NCBI GenBank assembly: GCA_900472625.1
Contig: UCIT01000036.1
Coordinates: forward strand, 62,001-126,000
DNA length: 64,000 nucleotides
Reading direction: 5' to 3'
Source: Hyphomicrobiales bacterium
Lineage (GTDB): Bacteria; Pseudomonadota; Alphaproteobacteria; Rhizobiales; Rhizobiaceae
Position numbers and translations under genes: made by a program. Of the stretch, positions 1 through 9,147 are shown one piece after another. Numbering within the stretch: position 1 is the first letter of the stretch; each line of letters starts with the position of its first letter. The notes beneath the pieces are model-generated. The model worked only from the letters and a program-made list of their open reading frames with translations. It searched no databases and was not told the origin of the DNA.

Positions 1-713
1 TTCGAGGAGAAGGTGGTGACGGCGACGCGGCCCTCGGCATTCTCGATGATCTTGCGCAGGCTTGCCGACACGTCCTTTTCCGACGGCGAGACGCCGTCGC
101 GCAGCGCGTTGGTGGAATCGCACATCAACGCCAACACGCCTTCGTCGCCGAGCTGGCGGAAGCGCGCCTCGTCGGTCAGCGGACCGAGCGAGGGCTCATG
201 ATCGATCTTCCAGTCGCCGGTGTGGATCACGTTGCCGAGAGGCGTGCGGATCACCAGGGACATCGGCTCAGGAATGGAGTGGTTGACGGCAACACCCTCA
301 ACGCTGAACGGACCGACGTTGACGACAGTGCCCGCCGTGAACGGCGTGATCGGGATCTCGACCATCGTCGACTTCTCGTAGTTCCGCTTGGCTTCCAGAA
401 GGCCTGCCGTGAAGGCAGAGGCGTAGACCGGCACATTGAGGCCGGGCCACAGGTCGGCCAACGCTCCATAGTGATCCTCATGCGCGTGCGTGATGAAGAT
501 CGCCTTGAGGTTCTTGCGCTCCTTGGCGAGGAAGCGGATGTCCGGAAGGACGAGATCGACGCCCGGCAAATCCGGTCCCGGGAAGGTGACGCCAACGTCG
601 ACCATGATCCACTGGCGATGCTCGGACGGGCCATAGCCGTAAAGGGCGAGATTCATACCGATCTCGCCGACGCCGCCCAAAGGCAGAAATACCAGTTCGT
701 CCTGCTTCGCCAT
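1..713 (-). CDS. rnj: Ribonuclease J, N-terminal part (runs off the window)
   Basis: This is the N-terminal 237 codons of an RNase J, a metallo-beta-lactamase/beta-CASP ribonuclease that matures and degrades RNA with both 5' exonuclease and endonuclease activity. The protein begins MAKQDELVFLPLGGVGEIGM, and the zinc-binding motif HAHEDH lies at residues 76-81. Later conserved blocks include the HTGDWKID segment. The C-terminal half, with the rest of the beta-CASP domain, lies beyond base 1. The gene starts 17 bases after birA and so appears to be the last visible member of the nuo-birA operon. The family assignment is certain; full length and any frame damage downstream cannot be judged. Confidence 0.95.
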   Translation of the reverse strand, partial: MAKQDELVFLPLGGVGEIGMNLALYGYGPSEHRQWIMVDVGVTFPGPDLPGVDLVLPDIRFLAKERKNLKAIFITHAHEDHYGALADLWPGLNVPVYASAFTAGLLEAKRNYEKSTMVEIPITPFTAGTVVNVGPFSVEGVAVNHSIPEPMSLVIRTPLGNVIHTGDWKIDHEPSLGPLTDEARFRQLGDEGVLALMCDSTNALRDGVSPSEKDVSASLRKIIENAEGRVAVTTFSS

Positions 714-730
714 GCTGCTTGTTTTTCCAA

Positions 731-1495
731 TCATCCAAAGAAGACGTCGCCGGCGGCGATCGTCATCATCCTGCCTGCCCCCGTATCGAGCAGCAACAGG
801 CCATTATCATCAATTCCAGTGAAGTGGCCGGAAATCGATCGATCCGGCAGATTCACGGTGATCTTTTCACCGATGCCGCAGGCGACCTCGCGCCAACGCG
901 CGGTGATTTCGCGAATGCCACGACCGCGATCCCACGCTGATAGCACATCGGCCATGGATGAGAACAGGTGCGCGAACAATTCCTGCGGCGAGGCCGCACT
1001 TCCCTGCTCGCGCAGGCAGGTGACAGGATAGAGCGGATTGTCGGGCATGAAGGCGACGTTGATGCCGATGCCGACAACGAGCGCATAGCGGCCGTCCGGC
1101 AGCGCTTCGCCTTCGATCAGGATACCGCAGGTCTTCTTGCGGCCGATCAGGATATCGTTCGGCCACTTCACTTCCAGCGGGTCGGCGCTTGGCGGCAGAA
1201 CCATGCGGATCGCCTGATGGACGGCGACCGCGATCGCCAGCGGCAGCGACGAGATGCGCTCCATGGGCGCGGGATCGATCAGCAGGAGGGATGCATAGAG
1301 ATTGCCGGGTTCGGAGACCCACGGGCGACCGCGGCGGCCGCGGCCGCCGGTCTGCTTCTGCGCGGTCACCCAGAGGAGACCGGCATCCCCTGCCCGGGCC
1401 CGGGCAAGGCATTCGCTATTGGTGGATGACGTCTCCGACAGCGCCTCGTGCCTGAAATCGTCAAGCGACAGCAGGCGCCGTGCGTTGAAGCTCAT
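731..1495 (-). CDS. birA: Biotin--[acetyl-CoA-carboxylase] ligase
   Basis: This 254-residue protein attaches biotin to the biotin carboxyl carrier protein of acetyl-CoA carboxylase and to other biotin enzymes in the cytoplasm. The biotinyl-AMP loop GRGRRG is at residues 51-56 and the KWPNDI signature at 110-115, followed by a GILIEGE strand. There is no N-terminal winged helix, so it is a ligase only, not a BirA-type repressor like the 321-residue E. coli protein. The ATG shares bases with the nuoN stop codon (ATGA), which implies translational coupling. Its place at the end of the nuo operon before rnj is usual for Rhizobiaceae. Confidence 0.95.
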   Translation of the reverse strand: MSFNARRLLSLDDFRHEALSETSSTNSECLARARAGDAGLLWVTAQKQTGGRGRRGRPWVSEPGNLYASLLLIDPAPMERISSLPLAIAVAVHQAIRMVLPPSADPLEVKWPNDILIGRKKTCGILIEGEALPDGRYALVVGIGINVAFMPDNPLYPVTCLREQGSAASPQELFAHLFSSMADVLSAWDRGRGIREITARWREVACGIGEKITVNLPDRSISGHFTGIDDNGLLLLDTGAGRMMTIAAGDVFFG

Positions 1496-2940
1496 CAGAA
1501 CAAGGTCGCCGCAGCAAGCTCAGCCGCGCCGCCGATCGGACCGCCGATGAAGACATAGGCGAGAACCAGCAGGCCGGAGACGCCGAAGACAAGGCGCAGC
1601 GAACCGGACACACGGGCGAACTCGCCGGTTGCTTCATCGAACCACATCAGCTTGATGACGCGCAGGTAGTAGAAGGCGCCAACGACCGAGGAGAGGATAC
1701 CGATGATGGCAAGCGCATAGAGCTTGGCTTCGATGGCGGCAACGAAGACGAAGTACTTCGCGAAGAAGCCTGCCAGCGGCGGGATGCCGGCGAGCGAGAA
1801 CATCAGGATCGTGAAGATCGTTGCCATGAACGGATTGGTGGTCGACAGGCCGGCGAGATCGCTGACGTTTTCGACGACGGTTCCGTCCTTGCGGCGCATC
1901 GACATGATGATGGCGAAGCCGCCGAGCGTCATGGTCATGTAGATGACCATATAGAGCATCACGCCCGACACACCGGTCTGGTTGCCGGCGGCGAGACCGA
2001 CCAGCGCGTAGCCCATGTGACCGATCGACGAATAGGCCATCAGTCGCTTGATGTTCTTCTGGCCGATCGCCGCAAACGAGCCGAGCAGCATCGAGGCGAT
2101 CGAGATGAACACAACGACCTGCTGCCAGTCGGCCATGACCGGCTGGAAGGCGGTGATGACAATGCGCGTCATCATCGCCATGGCAGCAACCTTCGGGGCG
2201 CTCGCCAGGAAGGCGGTGACCGGGGTCGGCGCGCCTTCGTAGACGTCAGGCGTCCACATGTGGAACGGCACGGCCGAGATCTTGAAGGCGATGCCGGCGA
2301 GGATGAAGACCAGACCGAAGATCAGGCCGAGCGACCGCGCACCATCGACCATCAGCGCCTGCGCGATGTCGGCGAAATGCGTGTGGCCGGTGAAGCCGTA
2401 GACCAGCGACATGCCGTAGAGCAGCATGCCGGAGGACAAAGCGCCGAGCACGAAGTACTTGAGGCCCGCTTCGGTGGACTTGACGCTGTCGCGGTTGATT
2501 GCGGCGATGACGTAGATCGCCAGCGACTGCAGCTCGAGGCCGAGATAGAGCGAGATGAGGTCGTTGGCCGAGATCATCAGCAGGATACCGAGCGTGCAGA
2601 GCACGATCAGAACGGGGAACTCGAACTTGTCGAGCTGGTTCTCCTTAGCAAGGCCAAGCGACATGAACAGCGCAACGATCGAGCCGACCAGCGCCGTCAC
2701 CTTCATGAAGCGGCCGAAGCCGTCCGACAGGAAGACGCCGCCATAGGCGAGACCTTCACTCGGCACGAAGACGAGCCAGAGGGCTGCGACCGCGAGCAGG
2801 ATGATCGCGAGAACGCTGACCATGCGGCCGGAGCGCTCTCCCGAGAAGACGCCGATCATCAGCAGGACCAGAGAGCCGATCGCCAGGATCAGTTCCGGTA
2901 TCGAAAGATGCAGGCTTGCGAGTAGTGTTTCAGAGGTCAT
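1495..2940 (-). CDS. nuoN: NADH-quinone oxidoreductase subunit N
   Basis: NuoN is one of the three antiporter-like, proton-pumping membrane subunits of respiratory complex I. The 481-residue protein is almost wholly hydrophobic with about 14 predicted membrane helices. It carries the conserved KISAVPFHMWTPDVYEGAPT stretch, which includes the broken-helix and lysine region typical of ND2/NuoN. It lies 18 bases after nuoM and overlaps birA by one base. Length is normal for the family. Nothing is odd apart from the coupling to birA. Confidence 0.97.
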   Translation of the reverse strand: MTSETLLASLHLSIPELILAIGSLVLLMIGVFSGERSGRMVSVLAIILLAVAALWLVFVPSEGLAYGGVFLSDGFGRFMKVTALVGSIVALFMSLGLAKENQLDKFEFPVLIVLCTLGILLMISANDLISLYLGLELQSLAIYVIAAINRDSVKSTEAGLKYFVLGALSSGMLLYGMSLVYGFTGHTHFADIAQALMVDGARSLGLIFGLVFILAGIAFKISAVPFHMWTPDVYEGAPTPVTAFLASAPKVAAMAMMTRIVITAFQPVMADWQQVVVFISIASMLLGSFAAIGQKNIKRLMAYSSIGHMGYALVGLAAGNQTGVSGVMLYMVIYMTMTLGGFAIIMSMRRKDGTVVENVSDLAGLSTTNPFMATIFTILMFSLAGIPPLAGFFAKYFVFVAAIEAKLYALAIIGILSSVVGAFYYLRVIKLMWFDEATGEFARVSGSLRLVFGVSGLLVLAYVFIGGPIGGAAELAAATLF

Positions 2941-2958
2941 ATCACAAAAGTCCCGTCA

Positions 2959-4470
2959 TCATTTCATCGACAGCGCAACATCGTGCGCTGCCTGGACTGC
3001 GGCCGAATAGCTATGGATCAGCTGGTCGACCGATGCGGCAGTCGCATCGAAGACCGGAGCCGGATAGACGCCGAAGAAGATTGTCAGTGCGATCAGCGGA
3101 TAGAGGATCAGCTGTTCGCGTGGCGACAGGTCGAGAAGCGCTTTCAGCTTTTCCTTGTCGAGCGTGCCGAAGATCACCCGGCGATAGAGCCAGAGCGCGT
3201 AGGCGGCCGAAAGGATGACGCCGGTGGCGGCGAAGAGCGCGACCCACGTGTTGACCCGGAAGACACCGATCAGCGTCAGGAATTCACCGATGAAGCCAGA
3301 CGTGCCGGGAAGACCGACATTGGCCATGGTGAAAATCATCATCGCCACCGCATACTTCGGCATGTTGTTGACGAGGCCGCCATAGGCCGCGATGTCGCGG
3401 GTATGGGTGCGGTCGTAGACAACGCCAACGCAGAGGAAGAGCGCGCCCGAGACAATGCCGTGCGACAGCATCTGGAAGATCGAGCCCTGCAGACCCTGCT
3501 CGTTGGCCGCGAAGATACCCATCGTCACGTAGCCCATGTGAGCGACGGAGGAATAGGCGATCAGCTTCTTGATGTCTTCCTGCATCAGCGCCACCAGCGA
3601 GGTGTAGATGATGGCGATGACTGACAGCGCGAAGACCATCGGCGCAAAGAAATCGGAGGCAACGGGGAACATGCCGAGCGAGAAGCGGATCAGGCCGTAG
3701 CCGCCGAGCTTCAGCAACACGCCCGCCAGGATGACGGAACCAGCCGTCGGCGCCTGAACGTGGGCGTCGGGAAGCCAGGTGTGGACGGGCCACATCGGCA
3801 TCTTCACCGCGAAGGAGGCGAAGAAGGCCAGCCATAGCCAGGTCTGCAGCTGCGGCGGGAACTTATAGGCGAGCAGCGCCGAGATATCGGTCGTGCCGGC
3901 CTGCCAGTACATCGCCATGATGGCGAGCAGCATCAGCACCGAGCCGAGCAGCGTATAGAGGAAGAACTTGTAGCTGGCGTAGACGCGATCCTTGCCACCC
4001 CAGACGCCGATGATCAGGAACATCGGGATAAGGCCGGCTTCGAAGAACACATAGAAGAGAACGATGTCGAGCGACACGAAGACGCCAACCATCATCACTT
4101 CGAGCACCAGGAAGGCGATCATGTATTCCTTCAGGCGCTTCTCGACAGCAAACCAGCTGGCGAGCACGCAGAAGGGCATGAGGAACGTCGACAGGATGAC
4201 GAACAGCATGGAGATGCCGTCGACGCCGAGATGATAGCTGATGCCCGTGCCGAGCCAGCCGTGCTTCTCGATCATCTGGAAGCCCGGGTTCGCGTTGTCG
4301 AAACCAATCCAGATGAGAAGCGACAGAAGGAAGGTCACGACGGTCGTCAACAGGGTGATGTTGAGGACGTTGCGACGGCCGTTCGGGCCGTTCTCATTCA
4401 TCAGAAGCAGGAGCACCACGCCGACGAACGGCAGGAAGGTGACCGTGGAAAGAATAGGCCAATCGGTCAT
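2959..4470 (-). CDS. nuoM: NADH-quinone oxidoreductase subunit M
   Basis: NuoM is the ND4-type antiporter-like subunit of complex I in the cytoplasmic membrane. The 503-residue protein has about 14 membrane helices and the family signature VKMPMWPVHTWLPDAHVQAP, in which the key lysine and WLPDAH sit in the proton channel. A GTG lies one codon upstream (4473), but the ATG at 4470 has a better-spaced GGGAG and overlaps the nuoL stop as TGATG, so I start there. The position between nuoL and nuoN is canonical. Confidence 0.97.
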   Translation of the reverse strand: MTDWPILSTVTFLPFVGVVLLLLMNENGPNGRRNVLNITLLTTVVTFLLSLLIWIGFDNANPGFQMIEKHGWLGTGISYHLGVDGISMLFVILSTFLMPFCVLASWFAVEKRLKEYMIAFLVLEVMMVGVFVSLDIVLFYVFFEAGLIPMFLIIGVWGGKDRVYASYKFFLYTLLGSVLMLLAIMAMYWQAGTTDISALLAYKFPPQLQTWLWLAFFASFAVKMPMWPVHTWLPDAHVQAPTAGSVILAGVLLKLGGYGLIRFSLGMFPVASDFFAPMVFALSVIAIIYTSLVALMQEDIKKLIAYSSVAHMGYVTMGIFAANEQGLQGSIFQMLSHGIVSGALFLCVGVVYDRTHTRDIAAYGGLVNNMPKYAVAMMIFTMANVGLPGTSGFIGEFLTLIGVFRVNTWVALFAATGVILSAAYALWLYRRVIFGTLDKEKLKALLDLSPREQLILYPLIALTIFFGVYPAPVFDATAASVDQLIHSYSAAVQAAHDVALSMK

Positions 4471-6464
4471 CACAGGGCACTCCCGAGCATCATCCAGGTA
4501 ACGAGCGCAGCAACACCGATCAGCATGGCAAACGCGTAGTGATAGAGGTAACCGGTCTGCAGACGCACGACCCGGTTGGTGACATCGACGACGCGGGCGG
4601 CAATGCCGTTCGGGCCGTAGGTGTCGATGACCCCGACGTCACCCTTCTTCCACAGGAAGCGGCCAAGGGCCTTTGCCGAGCGGACGAAGAGGAAGTCGTA
4701 GAGCTCGTCGAAGTACCACTTGTTCAAGAGGAACTGGTAGAGCACCCGATGCTGGCGTGCGAGCACGGCCGGCGTCGATGGCGACTTGATATACATGTAC
4801 CAGGCGGTGACGAAGCCGACGACCATGGCGATGAACGGGCTCAAAGCAACCCAGGCCGGAACGTGATGGAAGTGCTCCAGCAGTTCGTTGTGCTCGGACG
4901 TGAAGAGCGCGCCCTTCCAGAACTCGGCATATTCCTCGCCGTAGAAGTGGCCTTCGAAGAACCAGCCGGCGAACACCGCGCCGAAGGCGAGCAGGTACAG
5001 CGGCACCAGCATGACCTGCGGCGATTCGTGCACGTGGTGCATGACCTCGTGCGAGGCGCGCGGCTTGTTGAAGAAGGTGAGGAACATCAGGCGCCAGGAA
5101 TAGAAGCTCGTGAACAGAGCCGCGATAACAAGCATGGCGAAGGCGAAGCCCGCGACCGGCGAATGCGATGCGTAGGTTGCCTCGATGATGACGTCCTTCG
5201 AGAAGAAGCCGGCGAAGCCGAACGGCGTGAACGGAATGCCGACGCCGGTAATGGCGAGCGTACCGATCAGCATCATGACGAACGTGACCTTGATGTGCGG
5301 ACGCAGGCCACCCATGTTTCTCATGTCCTGCTCGCCATCGACGGCGTGAATGACCGAGCCGGCGCAAAGGAAGAGCAGCGCCTTGAAGAAGGCGTGCGTA
5401 AACAGGTGGAAGATGGCGGCGCCATAGGCACCGACGCCGAGTGCCACGAACATGTAGCCGAGCTGCGAGCAGGTCGAATAGGCGATGACGCGCTTGATGT
5501 CGTTCTGAACGAGACCGACGGTCGCCGCGAAGAAGGCGGTGATCGCGCCGATGATGGTGACGACGGTCAGCGCATCGGGAGACAGTTCGAACAGCGGCGA
5601 CATGCGGGCGACGAGGAAGACGCCTGCGGTAACCATGGTTGCGGCGTGAATGAGCGCCGAAACCGGGGTCGGGCCTTCCATGGCATCCGGCAGCCAGGTG
5701 TGCAGCAGGAACTGCGCCGACTTGCCCATCGCGCCCATGAAGAGCAGCAGGCAGGCGCCGGTCAGCGCATGTGCCTTGTCGAGGTGCATGCCGAAGAGGT
5801 TGAGCACGACTTCGTGGCCCTCCCCGCCTTCATGGCCGAACGCCGCGGCATTGGCGAAGATGGTGTCAAAGTTGATGGCACCGAAGAGAACGAAGACGCT
5901 GCCGATACCGAGGATGAAGCCGAAGTCGCCGACGCGGTTGACGATGAATGCCTTCATGGCGGCGGCGTTGGCCGTCGGCTTCTTGAACCAGAAGCCGATC
6001 AGCAGATAGGACGCCAGACCCACGCCTTCCCAGCCGAAGAACATCTGGGCGAGGTTGTCCGAGGTGATCAGCATCAACATCGCGAAGGTGAAGAGCGACA
6101 GGTAGGCGAAGAAGCGCGGACGATGCGGGTCGTGATGCATGTACCCGATCGAATAGAGATGGACGAGCGTCGACACCGAGTTGACGACGATCAGCATGAC
6201 CGAGGTCAGCGTATCGATGCGCAGAGCCCAGGAGACGTCGATGCCGCCGGACTGGATCCAGCGCAGGACTTCGACCTTGATCGGGCCGCCTTCGACATGG
6301 CCCATGCCGACGGTGATGAAGACATACCACGACAGAAGCGCGGTGATGATCATCAGACCCGTTGTCACGTATTCCGACGCCTTTGCGCCGATCGCGCGGC
6401 CAAAAAGGCCGGCGATGATCGCGCCAATCAAGGGAAGAAAGACGATAGCCTTATATAAAAACAT
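4470..6464 (-). CDS. nuoL: NADH-quinone oxidoreductase subunit L
   Basis: NuoL is the distal ND5-type proton-pumping subunit of complex I. At 664 residues it has the usual 15-16 membrane helices and, near the C-terminus, the region of the long lateral helix that braces NuoM and NuoN. The signature KSAQFLLHTWLPDAMEGPTP is present, as is the HAATMVTAGVFL helix. It follows nuoK after 7 bases and overlaps nuoM at the stop codon. A 639-codon open frame on the opposite strand over this gene is only a composition shadow. Confidence 0.97.
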   Translation of the reverse strand: MFLYKAIVFLPLIGAIIAGLFGRAIGAKASEYVTTGLMIITALLSWYVFITVGMGHVEGGPIKVEVLRWIQSGGIDVSWALRIDTLTSVMLIVVNSVSTLVHLYSIGYMHHDPHRPRFFAYLSLFTFAMLMLITSDNLAQMFFGWEGVGLASYLLIGFWFKKPTANAAAMKAFIVNRVGDFGFILGIGSVFVLFGAINFDTIFANAAAFGHEGGEGHEVVLNLFGMHLDKAHALTGACLLLFMGAMGKSAQFLLHTWLPDAMEGPTPVSALIHAATMVTAGVFLVARMSPLFELSPDALTVVTIIGAITAFFAATVGLVQNDIKRVIAYSTCSQLGYMFVALGVGAYGAAIFHLFTHAFFKALLFLCAGSVIHAVDGEQDMRNMGGLRPHIKVTFVMMLIGTLAITGVGIPFTPFGFAGFFSKDVIIEATYASHSPVAGFAFAMLVIAALFTSFYSWRLMFLTFFNKPRASHEVMHHVHESPQVMLVPLYLLAFGAVFAGWFFEGHFYGEEYAEFWKGALFTSEHNELLEHFHHVPAWVALSPFIAMVVGFVTAWYMYIKSPSTPAVLARQHRVLYQFLLNKWYFDELYDFLFVRSAKALGRFLWKKGDVGVIDTYGPNGIAARVVDVTNRVVRLQTGYLYHYAFAMLIGVAALVTWMMLGSAL

Positions 6465-6471
6465 AGCCTTA

Positions 6472-6780
6472 TCAGCCCTTCATCATATTGACGTCTTCCA
6501 CGGCGATGGAGCCGCGGTTGCGGTAGAAGACGACGAGAATTGCGAGACCGATGGCCGCTTCAGCGGCAGCGACGGTCAGAATGAACAAAGCGAAGACCTG
6601 GCCGGCGATGTCGTTCAGGAACGACGAGAAGGCGACCATGTTGATGTTGACGGCGAGCAATATGAGCTCGATCGACATCAGGATGACGATGATGTTCTTC
6701 CGGTTGAGGAAGATACCGAAGACGCCGAGCGTGAAGAGGATGGCGCTGACCGTCAGGTAATGGGAAAGTCCGATGACCAT
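6472..6780 (-). CDS. nuoK: NADH-quinone oxidoreductase subunit K
   Basis: NuoK is the small ND4L-type membrane subunit of complex I. The 102-residue protein has three hydrophobic helices. It carries the conserved acidic residues of the proton path in the MSIELILLAVNIN and AAAEAAIGLAILV segments. Length matches the family exactly. It sits 29 bases after nuoJ and 7 bases before nuoL, as in other alphaproteobacterial nuo operons. Confidence 0.97.
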   Translation of the reverse strand: MVIGLSHYLTVSAILFTLGVFGIFLNRKNIIVILMSIELILLAVNINMVAFSSFLNDIAGQVFALFILTVAAAEAAIGLAILVVFYRNRGSIAVEDVNMMKG

Positions 6781-6809
6781 TGTGTTGTTTCCTTAAGCTC
6801 GCGCCTGCC

Positions 6810-7424
6810 TCAAAGACCCTGACCCGGCTTCACCGAGATCACCTCGACGGCGGTCTTCGGGTTACGGGCAACCTGGTCTGCAATGTTCTGACGCTTGACC
6901 GTCGTGCGGTGCTTCAGCGTCAGCACGATCGCGCCGATCATGGCCACCAGCAGCACGAGAGCGGCGATTTCGAAGAAGAAGACGTAATTCGTATAGAGCA
7001 CGTCGCCGAGGGCGGCGGTGTTGGTGCGCTCGGTAATCGCCGGGATCGGCATGGCGACCGACTTCGCGATCTCCGGCGAGATAACGCTGCCGCCGACCAC
7101 GACGATCAGCTCAGCCGCGAGGATCACCCCGATCAGCGCACCGATCGGCGCATATTCCAGCACGCCCGAGCGCAGCTCCGTGAAGTCGATGTCGAGCATC
7201 ATGACCACGAAGAGGAAGAGAACCGCCACGGCGCCGACATAAACGACGAGCAGGATCATCGCCAGGAACTCAGCCCCGAGCAGCAGGAACAGACCGGCCG
7301 CGTTGAAGAATACCAGGATCAGGAACAGAACCGAGTGAACCGGATTCTTCGACCAGATGACCATGAACGCCGACGCTATCGCGATAAAGGCGAAAATATA
7401 GAAAAATAGAGCCTGCAGACCCAT
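6810..7424 (-). CDS. nuoJ: NADH-quinone oxidoreductase subunit J
   Basis: NuoJ is the ND6-type membrane subunit of complex I. The 204-residue protein has five predicted membrane helices and the conserved VLFLILVFFNAAGLFLLLGA region, whose pi-bulge helix links quinone reduction to proton pumping. The C-terminal 35 residues are hydrophilic, as usual in rhizobia. It is separated from nuoI by 138 bases, the largest gap inside this part of the operon, and that gap holds a stable stem-loop (7480-7506). Confidence 0.96.
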   Translation of the reverse strand: MGLQALFFYIFAFIAIASAFMVIWSKNPVHSVLFLILVFFNAAGLFLLLGAEFLAMILLVVYVGAVAVLFLFVVMMLDIDFTELRSGVLEYAPIGALIGVILAAELIVVVGGSVISPEIAKSVAMPIPAITERTNTAALGDVLYTNYVFFFEIAALVLLVAMIGAIVLTLKHRTTVKRQNIADQVARNPKTAVEVISVKPGQGL

Positions 7425-7479
7425 GTTCGTGCCTTCTTCATCTTCCCACGGGCTGCCGGGTACTCCCCCCGCCCGATGA

Positions 7480-7506
7480 AGCTTCGCTCACGTTTGCCGC
7501 GAAGCT
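7480..7506. other. Stem-loop in the nuoI-nuoJ gap
   Basis: An 8-bp perfect stem, AGCTTCGC paired with GCGAAGCT around an 11-base loop, lies in the 138-base nuoI-nuoJ spacer. No T-run follows on the minus strand, so it is not a typical terminator. It could be an RNA processing or stabilising element. Function is inferred only from its position. Confidence 0.35.
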
Positions 7507-7562
7507 CTGGTGCATGTTGACTGGGCGACGCTGTCAAGCACCGCCCGGCATTTCAATTTCAA

Positions 7563-8054
7563 TCAACGGTAAGGAGCGTCGAGCGCCAGGTTGCGAGCGA
7601 TTTCACGCTCCCAACGGTCACCGTTCTCCAGAAGCCGCGCCTTGTCGAAGTACAGTTCTTCGCGGGTTTCCGTCGCAAATTCGAAATTCGGGCCCTCGAC
7701 GATGGCATCGACAGGGCAAGCCTCCTGGCAGAAGCCGCAATAGATGCACTTCACCATGTCGATATCGTAACGGACCGTGCGGCGGGTGCCATCGTTGCGG
7801 CGCGGGCCGGCTTCGATGGTGATGGCCTGAGCAGGACAGATGGCCTCACACAGCTTGCAGGCGATGCAGCGCTCTTCGCCGTTCGGATAACGGCGCAGCG
7901 CATGTTCGCCACGGAAGCGCGGGCTGACCGGTCCCTTTTCGAACGGGTAGTTGACCGTTGCCTTCTGCTTGAAAATGTAGCGGAAGGTCAGCCAGAAAGC
8001 GCTGATGAACTCACGCAGGAACAACGAGCTGACAGCGTTGGACAAGCCTGCCAT
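7563..8054 (-). CDS. nuoI: NADH-quinone oxidoreductase subunit I
   Basis: NuoI carries iron-sulfur clusters N6a and N6b of complex I and passes electrons from NuoG to NuoB. The 163-residue protein has two 4Fe-4S motifs: CIACKLCEAICP (Cys63, 66, 69, 73) and CIYCGFCQEACP (Cys103, 106, 109, 113). The start at 8054 is preceded by GGAGG at good spacing; an in-frame TTG two codons earlier would lie on top of that site. It follows nuoH after 40 bases. Confidence 0.97.
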   Translation of the reverse strand: MAGLSNAVSSLFLREFISAFWLTFRYIFKQKATVNYPFEKGPVSPRFRGEHALRRYPNGEERCIACKLCEAICPAQAITIEAGPRRNDGTRRTVRYDIDMVKCIYCGFCQEACPVDAIVEGPNFEFATETREELYFDKARLLENGDRWEREIARNLALDAPYR

Positions 8055-8094
8055 CTTCAACCTCCAATATTGCTTGAAACGAGGTTCGTCATGA

Positions 8095-9135
8095 TCACGA
8101 ACCCATCAGCTTCAGCACGAATGCAACAATGATGACCATGGCCAGCGACAGCGGAAGGAAGACCTTCCAGCCGAGACGCATCAGCTGGTCGTAGCGGTAG
8201 CGCGGCACGAATGCCTTGACCATCGCGAACATGAAGAACACCAGGCACGACTTCAGCATGAACCAGATGATGCCGGGGACCCAGTTCAGGAACCAGACGT
8301 CAACCGGCGGCAGCCAGCCTCCGAGGAACAGGATCGTCGTCAGCGAGCACATCAGGACGATGGCCGCGTATTCGCCGAGCATGAACATCATGTAGAGGGC
8401 AGAACCGTACTCGACCATGAAGCCTGCGACGAGTTCGGATTCAGCTTCCGGAAGGTCGAAGGGCGGACGGTTGGTTTCAGCCAGTGCCGAGATGAAGAAG
8501 ATGATGAACATCGGGAACAGCGCCAGCCAGTGCCAGTCCAGGAAGGACGACGGCAGGCCGATGCGTGTGCCGATACCGCTCTGCTGCGCATGAACGATAT
8601 CCGTCAGGTTCAGCGAACCCACGCAGAGCAGCACGGTGACGATGACGAAGCCGATCGAGACTTCGTAGGACACCATCTGCGCCGCCGAGCGAAGCGCGCC
8701 GAGGAACGGATACTTCGAGTTCGAAGCCCAGCCGCCCATGATGACGCCGTAGACTTCAAGCGACGAGATCGCGAAGATGTAGAGAATGCCGACATTGATG
8801 TTGGCGATGACCCAGCCATCGGCGAACGGCACGACGGCCCAGGTCGACAGCGCCAGAAGCACTGTCACCAGCGGCGCCAGCAGGAAGACGGCCTTGTCGG
8901 CGCCGGCCGGAATGATCGGCTCCTTGAAGACGAACTTCAAAAGGTCGGCGAAGGACTGGAAAAGGCCGAACGGACCCACCACATTCGGTCCACGACGCAG
9001 CTGTACGGCGGCCCAGATCTTGCGGTCGGCCAACAGAATGTAGGCGATGAAGACGAGGAGGCAGACGAGGACGAGAAGCGACTGACCGACCATAAGGAGG
9101 CCTGGCCAGACATATGTTGAAAGAAACGATTCCAT
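8095..9135 (-). CDS. nuoH: NADH-quinone oxidoreductase subunit H
   Basis: NuoH is the ND1-type membrane subunit that, with NuoB and NuoD, forms the quinone-binding chamber of complex I. The 346-residue protein has eight to nine membrane helices. It contains the conserved loop FDLPEAESELVAGFMVEYG, whose acidic residues line the entry to the proton channels, and the LRRGPNVVGPFG segment near the N-terminus. It lies 12 bases after nuoG. Length and motifs are normal. Confidence 0.97.
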   Translation of the reverse strand: MESFLSTYVWPGLLMVGQSLLVLVCLLVFIAYILLADRKIWAAVQLRRGPNVVGPFGLFQSFADLLKFVFKEPIIPAGADKAVFLLAPLVTVLLALSTWAVVPFADGWVIANINVGILYIFAISSLEVYGVIMGGWASNSKYPFLGALRSAAQMVSYEVSIGFVIVTVLLCVGSLNLTDIVHAQQSGIGTRIGLPSSFLDWHWLALFPMFIIFFISALAETNRPPFDLPEAESELVAGFMVEYGSALYMMFMLGEYAAIVLMCSLTTILFLGGWLPPVDVWFLNWVPGIIWFMLKSCLVFFMFAMVKAFVPRYRYDQLMRLGWKVFLPLSLAMVIIVAFVLKLMGS

Positions 9136-9147
9136 AGTCCCCTGCCC

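Noticed and set aside
4539..6458. 639-codon open frame on the plus strand over nuoL
   Set aside because: It is the composition shadow of nuoL; the translation is rich in Asp, Glu, Arg and His, matches no fold, and has no ribosome site.
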